Assembly: GCA_003864495.1 (NCBI GenBank)
Contig: ML133473.1
Coordinates: 615,649-679,648, forward strand
DNA from: Nemopilema nomurai
Lineage: Eukaryota > Cnidaria > Scyphozoa > Rhizostomeae > Rhizostomatidae
Length of the DNA stretch: 64,000 nt
Reading direction: 5' to 3'
A program made the translations under genes and the position numbers. The notes under the pieces were generated by a model, which did no database searches, was not told where the DNA came from, and saw only the letters and a program-made list of their open reading frames with translations. This document shows, piece by piece, positions 1 through 11,561 of the stretch; positions within the stretch are counted from its first letter, which is position 1; each line of letters starts with the position of its first letter.

Positions 1-1692
1 TGCCAGCTTGTGTGTGAGACCACAGAACTTTAGCTTCAAAAAAACTGATTTGTTCTGGATGAGAACTTATTCTTGTTGAGACTTATAGGAAGACTTTATT
101 CACTTTTATTTAATTTCCGCATTGGTTTACCTACTTTAGACTAGATGGTATGATTCTTGTGTAATGCATCGCAGTTGTCTCTAATATCATTAATTAGATC
201 GTGTATATGTTTGGAGTTATGTTTGTCTGCAACTCTTCATGCATATGAACTTTAAATTATTTTATTTATTTATTACATGAACTTTATTTTCCTTTTGATA
301 TTTTACTTTAATGAATTTGTTGATAAGTTGGAGACAGGCAACCTCGTTTTTGATCGAGTGCTCTGGGATGCATAACGAAACGGTCTCACCATTTTTGGTA
401 TTTTCCTCATAGCAAAGGGCATGGGGAGAGCCTTCCATCTTAAGTATGTATAATTACATTTAAATATATATCTTTTCTTACTCGAAGATATTTCCCCCCA
501 TTGATATACCGCTATGTCTCGCGCAGCCCATATGAAATTGAGAGGTTCCTTCTAGCGATTATTGGTAGTCCCAATTCAAGAAGAAATATATCATTTCAAA
601 TGAAACCTTTAAGCAACAGGTTCATTAGAATGTATTTAAGAAAGGACTTTGTACGTACCTTCTCTGTTACGTGTAATGTTTGCTTGGGATCAATAATGCA
701 AGATATAGATTGAGACTTATGGCATTAAAAAATTGAGTAGGAGCGTGTTTTATATGCATTTATTTTGACTTTGGTTTTGCATACAGCAGATTTGTCACCA
801 AATTGATACCATCTTTCCTCATTTGTGAACAGGCTCGCTGACTTGCCCTACAAATAGATTAGGCACCTGAGAACTTTGCAATAACCATTCATTGGAATAA
901 TAAATTAAAGATTTTGAATGCTAAATAGTACTATGAAATAGTATTATTTGTTAGAATGAAACTCTATCCCGAAAGTTGACGCCAAATAAGTTATTATCAT
1001 CAGCCCCTTCAAGTTAGCCTGAGCGTCAGAAGGCAAAGATCATCCATGTTGAAAGAAGTGAAATAAAGTCGAACGGAAAAATTCAGTGAAATACAATACG
1101 CCGATCCAGGCCTAAACAATTGACTAATGCTTCAGTCGAATGGAAGCCATTGTTCACAAGCAGAAACGTATTTGTGGCAAATGACACGCCCAAGAACCTT
1201 GGGTACCAAACTGCCCCACCCCTATAGCTCGATCGAAGAGCAGGAAGCCTTTGTCTGAAAATTTTATTAGTCAAGATTATTCTTCAAGTTCTTTTCCGCT
1301 AAAATTGTTATGCCTCAAAGTGGGACCTTTTCAAACTTTTTTAGGAGCGTGGCCCCTTCTGGGTAACCAAGAGCGCGGGGGGGCATGGCCCCAGGCCCCC
1401 CTAAAACTGCCACTGATCAAAATCTAGGCTCTGTTGGTGGAGGAAATTGAGAATCTGCTGTAGACAATATCAAGTCTAACATTTTGCAGTTATTTGTGAA
1501 ATCATGTTTTGTCCTTTTGGGTGTTGAGTTGGATAGAAATTTAGTAGCAATCCCAAACGAGGCTGGTGTCTGCTATACCACAATGCATCTCTGCTTCATA
1601 CAAACAGAAAGGACGGAAAGGGCAGATCTATGGTAGCGCAACTTGGTGACTACGTAATATGACTTAAGTTGGAGAACTAGTGGGCTTTGGGA
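1..1692. other. upstream non-coding sequence, no gene recognised
   Basis: AT-rich sequence with only short chance open frames and no conserved protein. A G/C-run patch around 1320-1410 (runs of G and C in a gccccc/gggggc style) looks like dispersed repeat debris, but no clear ends are visible. The last part must contain the promoter and 5' UTR of the gene that begins at 1693; no convincing TATA box was found. Confidence 0.4.
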
Positions 1693-4600
1693 ATGGAAGA
1701 CACTAATAAAGATAACGAGTGTCCATTTATCGAGCCTTGGAATAACTACAGCACTTGGGAAAGAGAATGTATCCAGCACCTTGAAGCTGATCCGGATGCG
1801 GAGGCCAGGTTGATGGCAGAAAAGCAGGCTATCTTAGACAATCTGTGGGCCTCTTTTCAAAATGCTGCCAGGTCTGTCGCACAACTTTACAAAGGTAAGG
1901 GATGTGCTGAAATAATTTTCAATTAAACTAGAAATAGGCCAGAAGTTACCCAAGTTCAGCAAAGCAGGGAGAGCGAGTTCATAGCATGATTTATTATTAT
2001 GTGATCAGATAAGAAAGAAAAGTTTTGTCGCTAGTATAGATTCTCACCACGCAAGAAAAGGGGAACTAACTTAGGGCTATTGTTCTAAGTTTCTGTGGTC
2101 CTAATCTATACTTAGATTATAGCACCGAAATTGTTCAGTTTTCTAGATGCGGTGCAAAATTAGAGCATGGTGTGTTGGTGCGCGTTGCAAATGAATGCTC
2201 AGCTGAAAATATCATTAATATCATAGCTACTAATTCTAGCCTTTAGCACGCGACATAGTTATGGGAGTAGCTTAGATTTATATCACGTATTATTCTGGAG
2301 ACATGGCGACCTAGCCACCACCAGTTAGGATTTATTTCCACAATAGATGGCAATGAAACATGGAATAAAGAACTAAACTAGATTAACTGTAAATAATTAT
2401 CTGGTGTTTATCTAAATAATTGACTATGTGAATTCTATAGTAACATGAATGTATGCCACAAGTATAAGATTTGATACGCATAGACACATTAAAAAACTAA
2501 CATGATTTCTTCAAAATTCTCTATATATTATATGAAATTGAAATTTAAGTGCAGTTAAGTAACAGTGACAATCAAAAGTATAAGAATAATGCTGTTTCCA
2601 CTCCTGGGGACTTAATGAACAAAAATTTAATGAACAAAGACACATTTTAAGCTATCTAAAGTCCCTATTCCTTTTGGTTACATTGTTAAGTTTATTAAAT
2701 GCCCCAAAATACAGCTTCTCAGTTGAAAATGGTTGCTCTTTGATGGCCCATAATGTTTTTGAAGAAAGTAAATAAAGAACAGTCCTCTCGTTAATCCATA
2801 GAACCTCTCATTATTGATGGCTAATCCATAGAACCTTTTCTTATTAGCATTTGCTTTGGTATTATCCCCTGTTACAATTTCTTGTAGTGAGATGTGATTA
2901 TGGTTGTATAAATCTGACATTTTTCATTTGCTTCTATATGCCCATTTGAATGGAAAGGATAATAGAGATTAAAGTGCAAGTGGGCTATTCATTTGAATGT
3001 TTAGTCTAGTAGGCTGTCAAGGCTTATATTTAAAGATTTTGCATCGTTTCTTCCACCTACATTTCAGGTTGAATGGTATCCTCCTTATTGTATCCTCAAA
3101 AGCTATTGTTAATACCTTCTAATCACATCTGCACAGGTGTGACTTGCAGTTCTGGTGGTTAAATGTTTTGGGTCTTTCCAAACCAAGGCTTCATGTTTGC
3201 CTGTAATTTTATACAGGCAATAGAACAAAATTTTATTTGCCAAGTGAACTACCAGATTTGTTTTAATGAGGTAACATATTGTTGAAAAGAAGGACTTTCA
3301 CCATAGTTATAATGTTTCAAATAGCAGTTGCTAGTCCTGCATTGTAACTTCAAAGTGAAATAGACCTGCTTTTCAGTATATATATTATAATAAAACAGAA
3401 GATGATGATTACAATTAACGTTTAATTCTGGTTTCATTTCCTTTTAACTAGAATTGAAACATTCAGTCTAATGATTTTCTTTTTAATTTAATGTGAGATT
3501 TTTTTATTTGAAACTCAGTTGCAAGAAACTTGAAGTTGATAGAATGTGCTATTGGGAGTTGACAAAAGTTTTACAATGGCTAGAGCTAAACCAAGAAAAT
3601 GTGAATTTACTATATAGATTTAAGAAGCCATAAGTGTAATCCTAAGACATGAACATAAACAACATTGAAGGAAGATATTTTTAACGGAACATTTAGTCCT
3701 GCGATCTTTTCTTCTGAATAATATTGGCATATTGTATACAATTTAGTGTCACTGACATCTAAAAAAAGTTGGTAAGACAACACTAAAACCAAGTAATGTT
3801 ACAAATGTTTGGAGAGGAAGAAAGAGTTTATCTAAGAAATGAAAGTGTTGTTTCCCGAACAATCAGCTTAGTTCTGTGCTTTGAGAGCATATACCAGAAG
3901 TATACAAGCCTGTTTGTATTTTTTACACCAAATTAAATGAAGAAATGCACATCTGTGTATCCAATGAAAACTATGAAAATCATTTTGAAAATGAGAAACT
4001 TGTTTTATTCAGTAAAAATATTTTCTTTCTAATCATTTGGGAGTTTAATTTTTCATTCAACTTGGAGAGGCCAGATACTAATTGCCTTGGGTTAAATCAG
4101 TAAGTAGTATGGCTGCTGCTAGCGTAAGTGTAATTCTTTAAGTATGCCCATGAAAAGTTTGGAATTTTAGCAGGGCTCTGGTGAGATCTCTGTACAATAT
4201 CTCTTAGAAAAGCTAGGTAACAACTGATGTCCCAAGTATTGTTGCTGAAGCATCATGTTGATAACTTCTTTGAATATCAAGATTCTAAACTTATATCACA
4301 AGCTTTGTGGTCAAACATAAACACAATTTGGTGTGTAAAAACAAATTGTAGTAAGAAGACTGATGTCAAATATACAAGTAGAAATGTAAAAGTGGCAATT
4401 TACAATTGGTATAATAAAAAACCTATCAGAGAAAGGCATGTGAGCATGGAGTTTTATTATAAGAAGAGGTATCTCAATAGTAAAATTAATCAAGAATAGA
4501 GCGCCCTCTTGCCAAAAACAAAATTCGGATTTGAAATTATTATAAAAATTATTAATGATTCCATTGGTAAGGTAATGTCATATTATGTGTGTGACTGTCT

Positions 4601-6034
4601 ATGTTGTATAGTGTATTGAAATTCTAGGACTAGTCTTTCTCATATTGCAATAAACAGAATTCCTTTTATTTTTCCAGTTTTTTGACAAATTGATAGCTGC
4701 AGTAGAAGTTTTGTCTTTGTTTACAATTGTTGGAAATGTTTGAGGATTCTTTTAAGAAAGAGAACCTTTCAATCCATAACTTTTTTATTCTCCCCTGCTA
4801 CTGGTGCTTCCCAGCCACTTGCTGCTCTGTTTGTTGACTCACAGGTGGTTCTTTCCTTCTTTTAGATCGCTCAGTTTGCCGATGCTGTAGCTCAGGCAAT
4901 TTCCAGCAGCATGGACACCTTTCCAGGATGCTGCCAATAAAGTTACTTTGTTATACAAAGGTTGGAACAGACAACTTAAGTTACCTTTATATGAAAAATA
5001 TAGTATTCTAAATAATCATTTAAAAAAAATTTTTACAATCAATAGCAAGATGAAAATAAAAATAATCTAATACATACCGAATAATCTAATATAATTAAGC
5101 CATTGGTTATTTAAATCAATGTAATAATGGCCAATTCTCTGGCTTTATTGATAAATTTAAATCCAGCTGCCTTTTTTTAACTGTCATTTAAGTAAAGTTT
5201 GCAATTTTACTTTCGCAACCTGTTTCAAATAGATTTCTGAGTTACCTCAGAGTAAGAAAGTTTTGTAGCATGATTGAATAGAAAGTACTGAAATAGTCTA
5301 GGAACAAAAAAACAATCTTTAAAAAAACCAAAAACAATCTTAAAGATACAAATTTGTTTATTCATCCTCCATCAATTTGGTACTATTATTCCTGTTGGTG
5401 GATATCTGGATATAGAAAACTAGTACTAGATAATTTGAGCCTTTTTCAAATTTACTTTAGAAAACCTGGTTAGAATTTCAGAAGTTAATAGGGACTTTGT
5501 TTTACTATACACTTAATGAGTTTATGTTTTTTGGCTTTTTAAGAATGACATGTTTTCAGGCTGATTAAATTAGCAAGCAGCCATCCAATACTCTTAAATG
5601 AAAGCTAAAAATGAGAGTTGTGCCTGAATGTTGACACTTTTTTAATGTTTGAAAAAAATTTTGTATTGGCAGATGGCAGCGAAGCTTTTGTACGTGCATG
5701 CGAATACGGCAAGCAAATAGGATACCAAAAAAGAAATAGGGATGTTCTCAAGTGGGCGAAGACCAGACGCAAACACGTGCGAAGGGAAGACTTGGTTTCG
5801 TTTCTGTGTGGGCGAACATCACCAAGGCGACGGCAATCGGACGCGCGAACTGGGTTCCAGGCCACTTTAGCTGTTTCCCCCAAACCGTCCAGTGAGGACA
5901 TGTTCTCGGCCCGTACTGAGTGCATTGCAAACGAGCTTAGCGAAGCAATGAACCAAATCGATGTGCGAAAACGTAACTTTGCACCTGATATAATGATGGA
6001 GTCACCAACTCATAAGCGGCAGAGGTTTTGTTAA
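1693..6034 (+). CDS. HAPSTR1: HAPSTR1-like (C16orf72 family) stress-response regulator, 3 exons
   Basis: Coding exons are 1693-1894, about 4907-4960 and 5673-6034, giving about 205 aa (the human protein is about 275). HAPSTR1 is the partner of the ubiquitin ligase HUWE1 that tunes nuclear stress signalling; this function is family knowledge. Seen here: exon 1 has the W..WERxC motif and then FQNAARSVAQLYK; exon 2 has WTPFQDAANKVTLLYK, an internal repeat of the same motif; exon 3 has GKQIGYQKRNRDVLKWAKTR followed by RREDLVSFLCG, and ends in a basic SPTHKRQRF tail, all hallmarks of the family. The ATG at 1693 is chosen over the in-frame TTG two codons upstream. Exon 1 ends AAAG/gtaagg in phase 1 and exon 3 begins cag/ATGG in phase 1. 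The start of exon 2 is uncertain: a strong acceptor at 4865 gives the wrong frame, a weaker one at 4906 restores it. Confidence 0.88.
1895..4906 (+). other. intron 1 of the HAPSTR1-like gene
   Basis: About 3.0 kb between exon 1 (donor gtaagg) and exon 2. AT-rich, with only short chance ORFs and no repeat with recognisable ends. Confidence 0.6.
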
Positions 6035-6429
6035 CATGAACGTTATGTTGCATTTCGATATTCTCTGAAAATTATATATATAAATATATGTGTAGTTACA
6101 TCTGGGTGTCAGTGTAAATTTCGTAAATGTTGTGTGCTGCGGCCAGGGGGTTTCCTCAGGTCCTGAAGCATTGTCTGCCAGATTGTTACGTATCTCCCCT
6201 GTTAGTTGTTGACTGCTAGTCTATAATGTCGTTGCTTCTTGCATGCCAATTGCTGTTAAGGAATTTGTTTACAATTTTAAAGAGGTAGTTGACTTTGGTG
6301 TTTTTGTCGTCGATTCACTCGCATTTACTCGCATTTGTCGTCGATTCACTCGTTGTCAGAGCATTGATGTCTACATATGGCACTGGCACCAATCGTCTGT
6401 GAATGCATTCTATTTTGGGTCTTTCGTGC

Positions 6430-6700
6430 CAATATGGACTTGACCAATCAGCTAGTAGACGTTGGTGTGTCTTATATGGTCGCGTGAGTCACTCCGCGCC
6501 CGCTTTGCATTTGTACTGGCAATGAAATCCGCGCATGAAAGCCGCGCGGGGAATCAGTCGTAAGGCTTCGTGACACGTTAGGCCGTCTTTGTTAGGTAAA
6601 AGAAGGGAAGAAACTTTCTAGAAGGCTGTCGGGAAAAGTACAAACTTTCTGATTGGATAGAGTAAGAAAGTAGCTGATTGGACAGAGTATGTGAAATCCT
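6430..6700. promoter_or_regulatory. CCAAT-box cluster with local CpG-rich patch, possible promoter or enhancer
   Basis: Contains a forward GACCAATCAGC near 6444 and two inverted copies (TGATTGGA) near 6650 and 6674 with similar flanks, around a locally CG-rich stretch at about 6480-6560. A TTCTAGAA half-site pair resembling a heat-shock element lies near 6617. Spaced CCAAT boxes are typical of NF-Y promoters. No gene start could be assigned on either strand, so this may be a decayed or distant regulatory element. Confidence 0.25.
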
Positions 6701-7599
6701 GTAGAACATCTCGAAAAAAATTCAGCTTCAGCTCAACAGAAAGTCTCTTTACCTGCCAAAAATTGAGTAAAACTACAATTGAATTTTTTCAATGCCAAGT
6801 AAATTCGAATCGAAACTTACCCGAGTCTTGGCTGCTTATAATGTTTTAGGCCCCCTGTAGATACTGCAATAATAAAATGTTCTTTATAACGAACTCTTTT
6901 AGACCTAAGACACTTGTGCCTATTTAAGTACTGTTTCAGCTTCCAATTAATCCCTAAGTGCTTGAGAGACCCGCACAAAATGATTAAGCCTGCAAAGTGC
7001 ACTGCTTTTTGCGGCGTCGAGCCTATTTCACCATAGACATGGAACCCAATCTGCCTTTTGAGACCCCACGATAGATTTTTGGATCTAAATTACTGCTAAC
7101 TATTTATAAACAAATATTTCCTGGTACAAAACTTCACAATAGCGAGAAGTAGTGGGGCCATAATATTTCGATAATTTTCCAAATAGCCAGTTGCTGATCG
7201 AAAACACTGGGGTTTAAGAATATTTTGTAAATTTTTTTCTGCAAACTCAGATTAGTCTCGGAGATAAAATTACTTTAAACATTCAAAAATTAAGTTTCTG
7301 CTATTGCTATCTATTTCCAGAGCTGTAGTAAAACCAACCCCCATCACCCCAAAGTGTTCCCCCTTTCAACAAAAACAGTCACCATCCCTGGTCACCTGAA
7401 ATATCGAACAAAATCAGACGAAGGTCATTTCCGATAACAATCTTTTCTTTTTTTCCGTGACACGCCCTATAATTTGAGGTGAACATAGATAGTGACTTGT
7501 TCATTACAAAATGTGTTGCACTTTTGCCCCACCTAAAGCTATTCGCTTCTTAGACCCCGTTTACACGGTGTCGGGTCATTTTTAATCCGGTACAAAACT

Positions 7600-8350
7600 G
7601 TTGCGGACCGGCCTCCCGTCTACCCGAGCTCCAATGGATCCGATACACTTTTGCTCCGCTATCTGCATCAAATTTGATACTGCTACGAGAGCGAGCTACT
7701 TTGGGGGCAGAAACTTTCGCTGGCAGAAATTTTCGCGTTTTGGCATTTTTCGCTAAAGGTTCTGCCACGGCATAATCTAAATTTGATTTTCGCGAAAGTT
7801 TTTGCTCGCGAAATTACAGAAAATTCTCGACACTCCAAAGTTTTTTCCATACAATTGTTATTTCGTTTCTTCAATTATTTGCGTTGCTGTTTCTTAATCA
7901 CTCCAATCTTCAGTCTCTTGGGCCATAGAACCTTGTAAATTGTCACCATGACTGTTAAGGCGAAACAGAGGGAATTATGAGGACGAATTATGACGAATGC
8001 GATGGCAATTCAGAGTGAAGAAAGGGAAAGTGACAATTACATAATATTTGAGTTGGAAGTACCGAAAACGAATGCCAGAATATTGTGTTTTTCTCCTAAC
8101 TTTTCTTCAATCGCTAAAGTCTCTTCGCGCTAAAATGCTAATTTTTCTTGATCGCGAAAGTTTGTCGCGAAATTTGCAAAAATAAACATTCGTGAAAGAT
8201 TATGCACTCAATTTCGCGAATTTTTCTTCTCGCGAAACTTTCTGCCCGCAAAAGTTTTGCTCCTAAAGTAGTTTGTGTTGGATCACTTTTGTATCGGATC
8301 ACTTCTGCACCGTGTCATGTAGACGCAAGTGATCCGCATCAATTAAGTTC
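7600..8350. mobile_element. imperfect foldback element (diverged inverted arms)
   Basis: The left arm (about 7605-7790) and the right arm (about 8170-8345, read as reverse complement) share an ordered series of blocks: gcgga, gtctac, gatccgataca, ctacttt(g/a)g(g/a)g(g/c), a variant of ggcagaaa(c/g)tttcgc, and gcataatct. They are separated by a region rich in the motif TTCGCGAAA and its variants. This is what a non-autonomous DNA transposon or foldback element looks like. The outer ends and target-site duplication are not clear; the left end may start at the ACCCCGTTTACACGGTG motif at about 7555. Confidence 0.5.
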
Positions 8351-8527
8351 AGTTCAACAGTTCTCTTTTCGGGGTATGCTTCTTGGAACCGTATTGCGAT
8401 TTATTCGTACTTGTTTTTGACTGTTTCCTTGCCTAGGCCTAACTGGCTTTTGAAGGCTTTGTAGTCAATGACAAGTCCTCTCATGAGCGCAGTTTCCTCG
8501 TCTGTCCATGAAAAGCTTTATCTTTAC

Positions 8528-8842
8528 TACCGTAAATCCACGAATTGGCCTCCCCCCTCGAAAAAGCCCCCCCCTCGATTTGTTGATTTTTGACTCCTGA
8601 GGTTGCCTTTGGCATTTTAGTGAATTACCACAAAAATTTATATTTTTGTTTATGATTTAATCAAATGTAACTTTATACTTAGGCTATATTTTATTTTATG
8701 AAAAGAAAGAAATTTCAAAAATTACATGCTCCAAAACATTTTTAAGCCCCCCCCTCGGATAAGCCCCCCCTCGAATAAGCCCCCATCTAAAAATATCAAA
8801 AATAAATAAGCCCCCAGGGGGCTAATTCGAGGATTTACGGTA
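8528..8842. mobile_element. 315-bp MITE with terminal inverted repeats
   Basis: The left end reads TACCGTAAATCC(a)CGAATT and the right end, as reverse complement, reads TACCGTAAATCC(t)CGAATT. They continue into runs of ggcc(t/c)ccccc and are matched over about 30 bp with few mismatches. The interior is AT-rich with further cccccctcg(a/g) motifs near both ends. No coding capacity. A TA dinucleotide lies at each end, consistent with but not proving a TA target duplication as in Tc1/mariner-type MITEs. Confidence 0.75.
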
Positions 8843-8998
8843 TTGAAGTTTGCTGGTTGCTTCTTTGGTGGGGTTTTTGAAGTGCTGACGCTGTAACAAA
8901 TCTCAAAGATTCTCAGAAAATCTTGCATAGCCTAGCTGGTGATGAGAAACGACGTGACAGAGATTTGGCGGGCTTTCGAGAGCAACTTAGACGGGGTC

Positions 8999-9075
8999 AG
9001 GGCGTGGCCGCCTGGGAGAGCGGTAGCTGCGCCAACCCCGAGGCGGAGAATTGCGGCTCCGCGCCGTTAAGGTGC
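8999..9075 (+). repeat. left terminal inverted repeat of the 2.64-kb element
   Basis: Begins AGGGCGTGGCCGCCTGGGA and ends near GTTAAGGTGC. Ungapped partner of 11562-11638 in reverse complement. Confidence 0.8.
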
Positions 9076-9263
9076 AATTTTTTGGTTGGAACTGTTTTTT
9101 AAATAATTTTCAAAGCTTCCTTTTTCCAATTATTTTATATTAAGTTCGAAAAATAGGTAATTTTAGTTCTCAAGATGGGGACTTTTTTCAGCAAAAATAG
9201 AGGCGATTACTTTGTTGTGGAGGATAAAGACAAAGTAGATCAATATTCTACAGTTAAAAATCT

Positions 9264-9816
9264 ATGGAGCAAAAAGGAGACATACCCCAAATCATAAAAT
9301 CTTTCAAAATATTGGACGCGGAAAGGATAAAAGAATATTTGGAAAACAACCCCCAATGCGTTGAAGATGTGGATAGCTTTTTAGGTACAGCATTGCATAG
9401 AATTATTACGTACATAGATGACGGCGACTTTGAGAATGGGCTTAAACACAGTAGTATTTCGGATCTTTTGCTTATAAAAGGAGCAAAAATAAATGCGCAA
9501 GACATATCAAAAATACTCCTTTATTCGTGGCTACTAGACATGGTAAAACTAGAGCGATGACTTACTTAAAAACGCACGGAGTCGATGTGACACTGCAAAA
9601 TTACCAAGAAAGTACTATTCTACATTTAGCAGTCGAAAATAGTGATGTAAAATCGGTTGCATTAATTCACAAATATTGAGATATTTTGGATGAAGAAAAA
9701 CAGATTTGAGTGGTTTTACAGCTTTGGATTTGATAAAGACAATTTTTTTTCAGAACAAAAGAAAAATGGAAAAAACTCCAGTTGTTAAATATCGTAAATA
9801 CTTGAACTTAACTTGA
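9264..9816 (+). pseudogene. ankyrin-repeat protein, frameshifted
   Basis: The reading frame from ATG 9264 gives LGTALH followed by LLLIKGAKINAQD. The match then continues in another frame from 9515 with TPLFVATRHGKT, HGVDVTLQN and ESTILHLAVEN, until TGA at 9677. It resumes after a further shift with SGFTALDLI, ending near 9816. The TALH / LL..GA.IN..D / TPL..A...G pattern is that of ankyrin repeats (about three). At least two frameshifts and one in-frame stop make it a pseudogene, unless sequence errors or short introns explain them. A preceding ATG frame (9175-9297) also reads into it with a shift. It lies inside the inverted-repeat element and is AT-rich. Confidence 0.6.
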
Positions 9817-9935
9817 AAGTAAATTATCAGTATTTCACTTCTTTTTTTACTATTTAAATAAGAGTAAATTGGAAAATATTACTTGTGTTCCTTAACTTCT
9901 AATCAATATTATAGTTCCTAATTATTTTCTGTTTT

Positions 9936-10325
9936 TTGTTTCCTGCATTCATCACTGAAAAGATATGTGCAGAAGAAGATTGTATTATGATAATAACTTT
10001 TGATATGGAAGTAAGAAATTCGCAAGATGCTGATGAGCTTGCAACCGAAATGAGAAAAATGTTGGCATATGACAAGTTTTTGCATATCGAGTTTATGAAA
10101 TCCTCATTAAGTCTTGGAAAGAAAGTGGTAATATCGGCTCATACAGATTATACAAAGTTTTTCAAAAAAGGTCAATGCTGTAATCGCTCTGAAGTGTTGT
10201 GGGTTAGGGAAATTGTAGGAGATAATTTGTTTTCCAAACTACTGAACATCCAGTTTCGTAGCTATAGTAGCGAGCAGCATACGAAGTTTTTCAAGGCGGA
10301 AATAAAAACACACGTAGAAGTATAA
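9936..10325 (+). CDS. unrecognised ORF within the inverted-repeat element
   Basis: An open frame of about 129 codons (it begins at a TTG; the first in-frame ATG is at 9987), ending TAA at 10323. The product is Lys/Glu/Phe-rich and AT-coded, with no family I recognise. A possible acceptor (ctgaaaag/ATATGTG) near 9962 suggests it could be a downstream exon of the ankyrin gene. It is notably longer than chance ORFs nearby and sits between the ankyrin remnant and a convergent minus-strand ORF, so it is probably element cargo or part of the element's own gene. Confidence 0.35.
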   Translation: MFPAFITEKICAEEDCIMIITFDMEVRNSQDADELATEMRKMLAYDKFLHIEFMKSSLSLGKKVVISAHTDYTKFFKKGQCCNRSEVLWVREIVGDNLFSKLLNIQFRSYSSEQHTKFFKAEIKTHVEV

Positions 10326-10372
10326 ATTGTAATTAAACTGCTTTTTATACTAATACATATAAAAGTATAAAA

Positions 10373-10720
10373 CTATTCTACGGATACACGGTTTTTTTGT
10401 CGTTTTCTGTCGTTTTTCATTTTTGTTTGCTCAGCTAAATGTAATATAATATAGTATAATAAAACTATGGGCTTAAATACAATTGCACCGGTTTTGTAAT
10501 TGTTGTATGCTTTACAGAGTTTCGCTAGAAACATTCCTACTTTTTTATTGTTCATTGTTCCAAATTGACTAACTCTAGCTTCGACAAGGGGGTTATCAGG
10601 TATCTTTTGCAGTGCAATCGTCTTCGACAAATAAGTCTTCACCCTTCGTTCTCCAAAATCAGCATCTTTTAAAGCGTCTTTTTTCGTAGTTTTTTGGAAT
10701 CGGTTCCTCGAATGGTTCAA
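10373..10720 (-). CDS. unrecognised basic ORF within the inverted-repeat element
   Basis: A minus-strand ORF of 115 codons, lysine-rich, with a middle segment around GMFLAKLCKAYNNYKTG and a hydrophobic patch (IVLLYYIILHL) near its C-terminus. No family recognised. It runs convergently with the plus-strand ORF ending at 10325, about 50 bp away, and is preceded by the broken gene at 10786-11267 on the same strand, of which it may once have been part. Confidence 0.3.
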   Translation of the reverse strand: MNHSRNRFQKTTKKDALKDADFGERRVKTYLSKTIALQKIPDNPLVEARVSQFGTMNNKKVGMFLAKLCKAYNNYKTGAIVFKPIVLLYYIILHLAEQTKMKNDRKRQKNRVSVE

Positions 10721-10785
10721 ATTTTTGTGCTATCTACTAAAAATTTATAATTAACTTAATTACTTTGTACACATAATCTAAGCTT

Positions 10786-11267
10786 TTATTCTATTTTTGC
10801 GCTTTCAAACCTGTTATGCACATCGTCAAAGTACTCGAGCGGTATTATCCAATCTAATCCGTCACATTTGATTATAATGGTGTTTTCAACTTCATTATAA
10901 TACATTAGACAATTCTGATTTTGCCAAAAACAGGGTTTTGGTTCATTTTCAGAACCATATATCTATTTAAATTGTTTTATCTCTTCTTCTTTCTCTTCTT
11001 CTTCTTCTTCTTTCGTTGGTGTTAGTATTTTCAACATCACTATCTTTTAGGGATAGTATTTCATCCAACCGCTTAACTAGTTCTTTTTGGAGGGCGAGTG
11101 GGATTGTTTTAGGTTAAATAAATTGTGGTAAAAAAGGTATCAAGAAAAACGCTACAAATATATTCAAATAAAAACAAAAAATAAAAAGATAATAATCTTA
11201 CTTTTTGCGCGTTCGTTCTCAGAATCGTTTTCAGAATCTGAGTCTGTGCTAAGGTTTCTGAAATCAT
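10786..11267 (-). pseudogene. broken spliced gene with acidic segment, element cargo
   Basis: On the minus strand, an exon at 11267-11202 has a cag acceptor and a gtaaga donor and encodes an Asp/Ser/Glu-rich run (STDSDSENDSENERAK). A 109-nt intron follows, then an exon from 11092 encoding LVKRLDEILSLKDSDVEN. A GAA microsatellite and one TAG interrupt it before a clean last stretch (10962-10786) containing KCDGLDWIIPLEYFDDVHNRF and a TAA stop. The splice sites and phase across the intron fit, so this was a eukaryotic gene. Function unknown. Frame slippage in the microsatellite plus the TAG suggest it is dead. Confidence 0.4.
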
Positions 11268-11561
11268 CTGAAATTAAAAAAAAAATTTTTTAAAGAGATT
11301 ATTTTATTTAAATGAAGTAAGAAACTACTAAAAAATACTCTATTTTACAACAAAACTGTAGTCTGCTAGATTTGACCATACATTCAAATTGTAAACGGTT
11401 TCTCCTTTAAGATATGTATAAAAGCTTGCAAATGCAAGGACGATTGATATCTAATAAAACGATAAGACAAATTGTTATTTTGTAGGTAATCTTTTCTTTT
11501 TTGAAAAAAGACATTTGCGACGAATTCTTGTTGTTTTCTTTTTGCAACCTATCCAACCATG

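Noticed and set aside
5605..5930. Minus-strand ORFs opposite HAPSTR1 exon 3
   Set aside because: Antisense shadow of a conserved plus-strand exon.
9001..9070. Possible tRNA because of the GC-rich structured stretch
   Set aside because: No cloverleaf with a TTCRA-type T loop and proper anticodon stem; it is explained by the inverted terminal repeat.
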